DNA from: Pseudoneurospora amorphoporcata
Lineage: Eukaryota > Ascomycota > Sordariomycetes > Sordariales > Sordariaceae
NCBI GenBank assembly: GCA_033297205.1
Contig: MU859119.1
Span: 62,001-126,000 of the forward strand
Length of the DNA stretch: 64,000 bases
Reading direction: 5' to 3'
The position numbers and the translations under genes were made by a program. This document shows, one piece after another, positions 57,909-64,000 of this stretch. Each line of letters starts with the position of its first letter. Within the stretch, counting starts at the first letter, position 1. Below the pieces are notes generated by a model. It was not told where the DNA came from, did not search any database, and was given only the letters and a program-made list of their open reading frames with translations.

Positions 57909-59126
57909 CTACCTCCCCTGCTTAGCCATAGCCAACATCTCCCTCAACATGCCCACCTCCGCATCCCTCTTGGCCAACATCAGCCTCAACTCCTCCCTCT
58001 CCCTCTTGATCTGATCTACCTCCTCTTCAAGCTCTTGTATCCTGTCAATCTTTTTCTGGCGGTACTTCTTGGCAGCAATGTTGTTGCGCTGGCGCTTGAC
58101 GAGGACATGTTCCGAGTCTGTGAGCTCGGCTTCGGCGGCGGGAGAATGAGCGCGCTTCTTGGGGCCGGGTGGACGGCCGCGCTTGGGTTTGCTGGAAGCG
58201 TCGGCTGGAGAGGGAAGAGTTAGGCCTGGGTAGACATGACCATCGGACCTGCATGTTGGAGAGGTGGACGAGGCTTGGGATGTGGCTGGTGTGGTTGAGG
58301 GGTCGCGACTGCTGTGGTGTTGATTGTAGCCCATGGTACTGCTACCGCTGTTGCTGGCTGTCGTGTACATGTCCATGTCCATGCCCATTGTTGTGTTCCT
58401 CCCACTTGGCATGCTTAGGCCCATGGCGGTGGAGAGCGAGTCGGTAACATGGCTGAGGGAAGCGGCGGCGTATGGTTCGTCGGACGAGAGGTGATGGTCG
58501 AGAGAAAGGTGCATGGGTGGTTGCGGTGGTGCTGATGGTAAAGGGTCGGCCCAGCCTTGTGTGAAGGTTGAAGAGGGGTCGTTGGTGTCGACAAGAAGTG
58601 GCGATGGTGTTGCTGAAAAGGGCGAGACCGTCAGGGGAGTAGTCGAGATGGAAAAGGCGAGAGAGTCGGGAAACAGAAGAGGGTCGGCCCAATTAAAGTC
58701 TTGTTGTTGTTGATCAGGGAAATCGCAAGAAAAGTCAAAGTCAAAGTCCTGCAACGAGTATTGCAGGCTGGAAAAAGAGGACGGAGACGCGGACGCTGGC
58801 GGCTGCTGAGCATGCTGCGGCGGCCATTCTTGCAGAGTATGGACGGCCTCTTGATCGAGGCCGGGAGAAGATTGTCGAAAAGGGGTTAAATGCAAAGGGT
58901 GGTGTTGCCAGTCCGAGTCACCAGACTGGAAGGTTGTTGATGATGGGAAAGGGAAGAGAATCCCAAGAAAAGAGGACAACAAGAAGAGGCAAAGAAATAG
59001 ACGGATGGGCTCGTTACAGTGGATGATCTGGCGGACGCAAGGTGGGGTATGACAATAGGCAGATGCTCCACTGGAAGCTGCCAGCCAACCAATCATGCAG
59101 CTGGCTGAGGCAGTGCATTTTCCCAT
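57909..59126 (-). CDS. bZIP transcription factor with AT-hook-like motif
   Basis: The 405-residue frame ends in a clear bZIP. The basic region is VKRQRNNIAAKKYRQKK and is followed by a leucine-zipper-like heptad pattern (IQELEEEVDQIKREREELRL, MLREMLAMA). Just before it, KPKRGRPPGPKK looks like an AT-hook. The centre is rich in Ser, Pro, Gln and acidic/aromatic residues (DFDFDFSCDF), as in activation domains. It should bind DNA as a dimer; the regulon is unknown. The start is uncertain. The first 60 residues include a hydrophobic run (FLCLFLLSSFLGILFPFP) immediately before CTTCCAG, a splice-acceptor-like sequence, so this part may be leader or intron and the true first exon may lie elsewhere. 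Confidence 0.82.
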   Translation of the reverse strand: MGKCTASASCMIGWLAASSGASAYCHTPPCVRQIIHCNEPIRLFLCLFLLSSFLGILFPFPSSTTFQSGDSDWQHHPLHLTPFRQSSPGLDQEAVHTLQEWPPQHAQQPPASASPSSFSSLQYSLQDFDFDFSCDFPDQQQQDFNWADPLLFPDSLAFSISTTPLTVSPFSATPSPLLVDTNDPSSTFTQGWADPLPSAPPQPPMHLSLDHHLSSDEPYAAASLSHVTDSLSTAMGLSMPSGRNTTMGMDMDMYTTASNSGSSTMGYNQHHSSRDPSTTPATSQASSTSPTCRSDGHVYPGLTLPSPADASSKPKRGRPPGPKKRAHSPAAEAELTDSEHVLVKRQRNNIAAKKYRQKKIDRIQELEEEVDQIKREREELRLMLAKRDAEVGMLREMLAMAKQGR

Positions 59127-60010
59127 TTCGGCTGCATTGATTGGCTCACCCTTGGGTGTGTTTTCTGGAATTTCCGCTTTTTGGAGATACGTACCTGGAC
59201 ATCAACTCCAATATTTCTCTCACCGAGACAAACCTGAGAACATGAACTTTACCACAACATGGTTGACCGGCACTCAAACTGATTACCATCTGCCATAACG
59301 ACTCGGATACCAATAATGTCCCGGCTTCCACCAAAACCAAGTCCGATACCAAGTGTCTTCACTCTCTTCGTTTCTAGGGTACTTGGCTTCAGGACCTGGC
59401 AGTCCTTTGGATTTTCCCTTCCTTCGTCGGGCCAACCAATACCATCAGGTTTCCCAATTGGATGTCCCAACTCTTTCACAACACCAAGTCCGATGTTCAT
59501 CGAGGTCCGGTTGATGCTAAGAAGCTGGAGGACGAAGCCCAGGATGACGGTACCGGAGAAGCGGATACGGATGACGGCGCTGATATACAAGACGGCAGCC
59601 TTCAACAACTCCTTTGTCGAACCCAAGACCATACCTCTAGGGAGAATGGGACCTACCTATACTCGTGTGCCGCCAATAACATGAAAATAGGAGCGCTGTA
59701 ACTCCCAAACTTTCAGAGGCAGCCAGACCGCTAACTCGCTGCAAACATAGGTAATTTGGGCCGCCGCGCAATGACGTAGAGGTGTCGTACCCGTTGCAAC
59801 CTGAAATGACGTTGTTTGGGAATGGAAGGAACGAGGGGGGTTTGTGCGACTGCCTCTTTTGACGAGCATCGAGGGTGTCAAAGGCTGCTGTTCCCTTGTT
59901 GCAGGTCTGATTCTGACATTTACACCACCAAATCACCTCGTCGTCAAAAAACCATCTAACCAACCAACACGTCGCGATCAACATTGTGCGTTAACAGTCA
60001 GACAGACCAA
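59127..60010. other. spacer with a coding relic, left of the SDR gene
   Basis: A minus-strand frame (59249-59632) contains KELGHPIGKPDGIGWPDEG, related to the relic at 36.7 kb. The rest shows nothing recognisable and includes the SDR promoter. Confidence 0.4.
59249..59632 (-). pseudogene. unrecognised coding relic, related to 36.7 kb
   Basis: The frame of 127 codons has hydrophobic N-terminal residues (LKAAVLYISAVIRIRFSG) and the block GIGWPDEGRENPKDC shared with the relic at 36722-36840. Family unknown. It has no convincing start context, so a gene fragment is more likely than a complete gene. Confidence 0.35.
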
Positions 60011-61074
60011 ATGGTGCATACACACTCGCTCCAAGCTTCCAAGCTCTTCAACGTCGATGGCTGGGTCTGCCTCGTCACGGGAGGCGGCACCGGCATCGGC
60101 TTGATGAACGCCCAAGCGCTTGCTGCCAACGGTGCCAGGGTGTACATCACCGGCCGCCGGTTTGAAGTTTTGGAGAATGCGGCGAGGGAACATAGTCCCG
60201 AGGAGGGGAACGGGAAGATTATTCCGTGGGTCACCATCTTCTGCTTTCACTGCCTGGTTTGATCTACTCGCCTTGATAGTTGGTGGGACTGTTCCCTTCC
60301 TCCAGTTATCAAGACCCGGCCCCCATATCGCATCTCCTGCTGCAAAATTGTAACTTGGCTAACAAGCGTGTCTACAGCATCGGCCCCTGCGACGTCACCG
60401 ACAAAGACTCGCTACAGAAACTCGTCGACGACCTCTCCTCCCGCGAAAAGCACCTCAACCTCCTCGTCTGCAACGCCGGCATCTCGGGTCCCAAAGCCGA
60501 CCCCGGTGTTTCCGACTCGGCCAAGGACATCGCCCAAGAACTCTGGTCCAAGGAATCTTTTAGTGATTGGTCCTCTGTCTTCACCACCAACGTGTCCTCC
60601 GTCTACTTCACCACCGTTGCCTTCCTTCCCTTGCTCCAAGCCTGCAGCAATTCAGAAGCAAACCCACAGGGCGGACACAGCAGCCACATGGCGGGTAACG
60701 TCATCGTCATCAGCTCAATGAGCGGCATCATGCGCCACGCGCAGAAACATTTCAGCTATAATGCGAGCAAGGGCGCGACGGTGCATTTGACCAAACTCAT
60801 GAGCACCGAGTTTGAGAAGACGGGCGTGAGAGTCAACAGTATTGCGCCGGGGTATTTCCCGAGCGAGATGACGACGGGGGAGTCAGATGAGAAGAACAAG
60901 AGCGAGTTGAGCGATGAGAAGGTCAAGGGGCATGGACATAAGGTCCCGGCGGAGAGGGCGGGGCATGATGAAGAGATGGCGATGGCGGTGCTGTTTTTGG
61001 CGAGGGATCGCTATGTCAATGGGAGTGTGATTTGTGTTGATGGAGGTGTGTTGGCGGTTGTACCTGGCAACTGA
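60011..61074 (+). CDS. short-chain dehydrogenase/reductase
   Basis: Two exons, 60011-60225 and 60378-61074, with a 152-bp intron (GTGGGT donor, GGCTAAC branch, TCTACAG end) give 303 residues. The cofactor motif TGGGTGIG lies at about 23-30 and CNAGISG at 103-109. The catalytic residues are Asn143, Ser184/185 in ISSMSG, and Tyr199 and Lys203 in YNASK. An Arg pair (TGRR) after the second beta-strand suggests NADP preference. The product is a classical SDR oxidoreductase; the substrate is unknown. An insertion (ESDEKNKSELSDEKVKG) lies in the substrate loop. The gene faces the next gene convergently. Confidence 0.92.
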
Positions 61075-61396
61075 GGTTATGGAGTGGGAAAAAAGGGGAC
61101 AGTGATGACCATGGTACGTCCAGGGGGCATGGAGTTATTTGCCAAAACACAAAAACAAAAACATTGGGGATCACCAACAGTACGATTAATGCTATCTGAA
61201 GCTCTGATTGCTAACTCTATGGTTTACAAATGCTTTCTATAGAAACAAACAGGGTATAAAGAGACATGCTATGCCCGTGTAACCCAAAAAGATACAAGAC
61301 CGACCGACGCCGACCACGATGCTATCTATCCCAACCGTCTTATCTATCCGTCTACCCCATCAATCTATACAAACAAACCGACCCTCTAAGAGACAA
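61075..61396. other. convergent 3' spacer
   Basis: Lies between the 3' ends of the SDR and dehydrogenase-propeller genes. No gene recognised. Confidence 0.5.
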
Positions 61397-63367
61397 TCAA
61401 GCCTCGGGCAAAGTAACAAGACCAGTATACGCCCCCTCATCACGATGCACCACCGTCTTCTTGCCCGTCTCAACATCAACCGCATAAACGCTTCCACCAA
61501 GATCAGAAACAAAGATCTGCTTCCTCTCCAGATCCAGCTTAAGACCAATCGGCTCATTGAAGTGTCTCGCCAGAATCTTGACCTCCTTCTTCTCATCATC
61601 AACCCTGGCGCAATTCAACGAGCTACCGCGTGGGTGTTCACCGCGATCAGTCCAGTACAGAACCCCCGTCTCGGACTCCATGTCCAGATCAATCGGCTCC
61701 GGCAACTTGTTGAGCACGACCTCGATGTCGGAACGGCCAGTCGCCGTCTCGCCGGGCAAGAAATCCATGTTGGCGCGCAAGATGCGCCCGGCGTTGGACT
61801 TGGACGGGCCCTTTTGCGTCCAGTAGAACTTGCGCTTGGCCAAATCGACGGTGATGCCGACGCACCAGTGCATCGGATCGGAAACACCGCGGCCGGGGTT
61901 TGCGTTTTGCACGAGGACTTCATGCTCCGTGCCGTCGACGTTGCAGCGGTGCACGGAGCAGCCTTCGCGGTCGCAGAAGTAGAGCTTTTCTGTGCCCTTC
62001 TCAGAATCTTTAACGAGGATGAGTTGTTTGGGGGTGGTGAGCACGCCGTCGGCGAGAAGAACCTTCTTGTCGGTGCCGTCGAGGGTGGCGGACATTACAC
62101 TGCCGTCGGCGGCGGTCACGTCGGCGCCCATGTTGGTCCAGTACATCCTGTTGGCGGAGGGGTCGACGTCGATGCCGTCTGGGGCGGGGAGGCCAGTGAC
62201 GAGAGCCTTGGGGGGCTGGTTGGGACCGTCGAAGCGGAGGATCTTGCCGTAGGTGGAGGTGCCGGCGAGGGAAGGGTAGGAGGGCGAGTTGGCGCCGTGA
62301 CCGACGTCCAGGACGAAGATGGGGGGTATCTTGGGACTAGCAGACTGGGCAGGGGCGGCAGAAGGAGGGTACAAGCCGCCTTGCTCGGGGGTCTTGAGAC
62401 CCAGCTTGCCTTGGGTGATGTAGTTTTTGCGGAGCCAGTCGACGGTCAAGGAGCCGTCCAGCTTGCGCTCGTTGATGTAGTTGTCCTCGATGAAGGCGAC
62501 CGTGTCAAGGCCGACGCGGTCCATCAGCTGGCAGGGCAGGATGGAGGCTTGGAACATGTGAGCCCAGAGGGCGTCGATCTCAGCGGCGTCCGAGACCTCC
62601 TCGGCGAGGATGGTCAGGATCTCACGCTTGACGGCGGCCCAGAGGCGGTTGAAGATGAAGCTGGTGGGGGTGGTGTCAGGGATGGATAGTTCATAAATCG
62701 AACAAGGTGATATCTCGGCCGGTGCCATGATCCAGTGCATCATCATATCAAAAACTTACCCAGTAGACTCCTTCCTCGCCGTCGCCGGAAGCATGCCGCA
62801 CTGCTTCAGCACTTCGCTCAAGAACGGGAAGATCTCCTGATGGGTGTGTCCATCCGTCATCAACTCCACCGTCCTGATGGTCGGCGGCATGGTATAATGC
62901 ACATTGCACACCCACTTCTTCCTCTCGTCGGCGTCGCTGCTGACCACTTTGTTTAGCATCAACGAAGACTTGAAACTGCTCGAGTTGGAGGCCAGGATGC
63001 AGTCCCTGGGCGCATACTTGTCCAGCTCGCCAAAGGTGTCGATCTTGAGCTCGAGCTTTTCGGGCACGGCCTCGATGACGAGCCATGCGTCCTTCACTGC
63101 CGTCTCCATGTCTTTTGAGGCCGTGTAGTTGCCATACTGAGCGGGCTTCTTCTTGTTGCCGCCACCTTCGGGGCAGATGAAGAAGGTGTAGGCCTCCTTG
63201 TTCTCGTCAATGTACGCGAGGGCGTCCGAGCGCGCTTGCGGGGACGGGTCCCGGATGTGCACGTTGAAACCGCCGGCGACGAAGGAGCAGGCGATGCGCC
63301 GGCCGAGGACACCACCGCCTAGGATGGCGATGGGGCGGGAGCCGATGTGGGGGGCTGACCAGACCAT
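61397..63367 (-). CDS. 3-hydroxyacyl-CoA dehydrogenase fused to a YWTD-type beta-propeller
   Basis: Two exons, 62760-63367 and 61397-62660, with a 99-bp intron (GTAAGT donor, CACCAG end) give 623 residues. Residues 10-200 are the NAD-binding domain (IAILGGGVLGRRIACSF at about 13-29, VIEAVPEKLELK, SNSSSF). The C-terminal helical domain follows (GFIFNRLWAAVKREI, GLDTVAFIEDNYI). From about residue 310 there is a six-bladed propeller with repeated PDGIDVDPSANRMYWTN, CVGITVDLAKRKFYWTQ, DLDMESETGVLYWTDRG and GLKLDLERKQIFVSD blocks. The first part should oxidise 3-hydroxyacyl-CoA-like or small hydroxyacid substrates with NAD; the propeller may be a partner or lactonase-like module. The frame is continuous across the join, so the fusion is not an artefact of splicing by me. 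Confidence 0.9.
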
Positions 63368-64000
63368 GGTTGTGTGTGCAGTCGCCAGTCGGTTTATTAT
63401 TTGGTGGAATTAGGTAAGGGGGAGGTAAACACCTGAAGATACAATGGATGGTTATTTGGATGAGATCATTGAGATGAATACCTAGCTAGTATCGAGTATG
63501 CTAACGAGACTTCAGCGAGGTTAAAACAACTCCAGATATAAGGTATACAACAACGTGAAGCCAGGCACCCGGTGGGTGTCCGGAATCCTGGCAGTATAGT
63601 TGCCATCTATGACCCGCTAGTCTGGGATTAGCACGCATACGTTGCGTGCGAACGACGTCCAAGCGACATGGAAGGAAGCTTGGACAGAACACAAATTTCC
63701 GTGGTTCCGCGAGGCCGGTAGGTACGCTATGCGGTTCCAATCGGTTATCCGAACGGTTGGAAATCGCAGGAACGATTCGTCGTTGATTCGCTGGTGTGCG
63801 TCATGAATGAAGATTGATGATTGACCCCGATAAAACTCGGCCAGTTCATGTTCTCATCAGTGCCACGCATGGCTGGACCGGGAAGGTTCGGTAGGTAGGT
63901 ACTCGCGCGATTCCTAGCGGTTCTCAACGCTACTGTGGCGTGGCGTAGTGAATCATGGAGATGACGATGATGATCGGTATTGGTACCTTGTCATGGATCT
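63368..64000. other. promoter side of the fusion gene to window end
   Basis: Only short unrecognised frames; no gene or repeat seen. Confidence 0.45.

Noticed and set aside
61319..62689. A 456-codon plus-strand open frame opposite the dehydrogenase-propeller gene
   Set aside because: It is antisense to clear protein homology on the minus strand; GC-rich third positions make such shadows long.
1..64000. CRISPR array, rRNA genes or bacterial operon structure
   Set aside because: No spaced direct-repeat array or rRNA signature was seen, and spliced genes show the DNA is eukaryotic.

Overview
The window looks like nuclear DNA of a filamentous ascomycete (Pezizomycotina), most probably a sordariomycete close to Neurospora/Sordaria. 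The reasons are short introns (about 47-150 bp) with GTRNGT donors and TGCTAAC branch points, a HET-domain gene, a Zn2Cys6 regulator, a fungal PDR-type ABC transporter, a type II membrane GH3 beta-glucosidase and a coactosin gene. No organism name can be proven from the sequence alone.

The left 15 kb is an accessory island. It holds four diverged paralogues of an RNase H-like protein (1571-2764 +, 3450-5130 +, 6702-8498 +, 9846-11533 -). All four keep the four acidic residues of an RNase H site. Only the third is clean from start to stop; the second and fourth carry frameshifts and stops, and the first has its probable N-terminus in another frame. Three copies of one non-autonomous DNA transposon lie between and beside them (5630-6080, 8775-9263, 13477-14229), each with matching terminal inverted repeats and a perfect 8-bp target duplication. 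Three tRNA-like Pol III units (79-184, 12062-12170, 12971-13096) have a good acceptor stem, A and B boxes and a T-run terminator, but an abnormal, enlarged middle.

From 15 to 35 kb lie ordinary genes with wide spacers: a HET-domain gene (-), a broken two-TM membrane-protein relic, formyltetrahydrofolate deformylase (+), an MFS transporter (+), a GH3 beta-glucosidase (-), coactosin (-) and an aquaporin (-).

From 35 to 50 kb the density is low: a two-module CBM18 chitin-binding protein (-), a Zn2Cys6 transcription factor (+), a GNAT acetyltransferase (-), several protein-coding relics, and two small TA-flanked inverted-repeat elements (48335-48878, 48996-49328).

From 50 to 64 kb lie a full-size PDR ABC transporter (-), a bZIP factor with an AT-hook-like motif (-), a short-chain dehydrogenase (+) and, converging on it, a gene that fuses a two-domain 3-hydroxyacyl-CoA dehydrogenase to a YWTD-type beta-propeller (-). 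No operon-like pathway links the genes. The strongest unexplained signal is the decaying RNase H-like cluster interleaved with recently active transposons.
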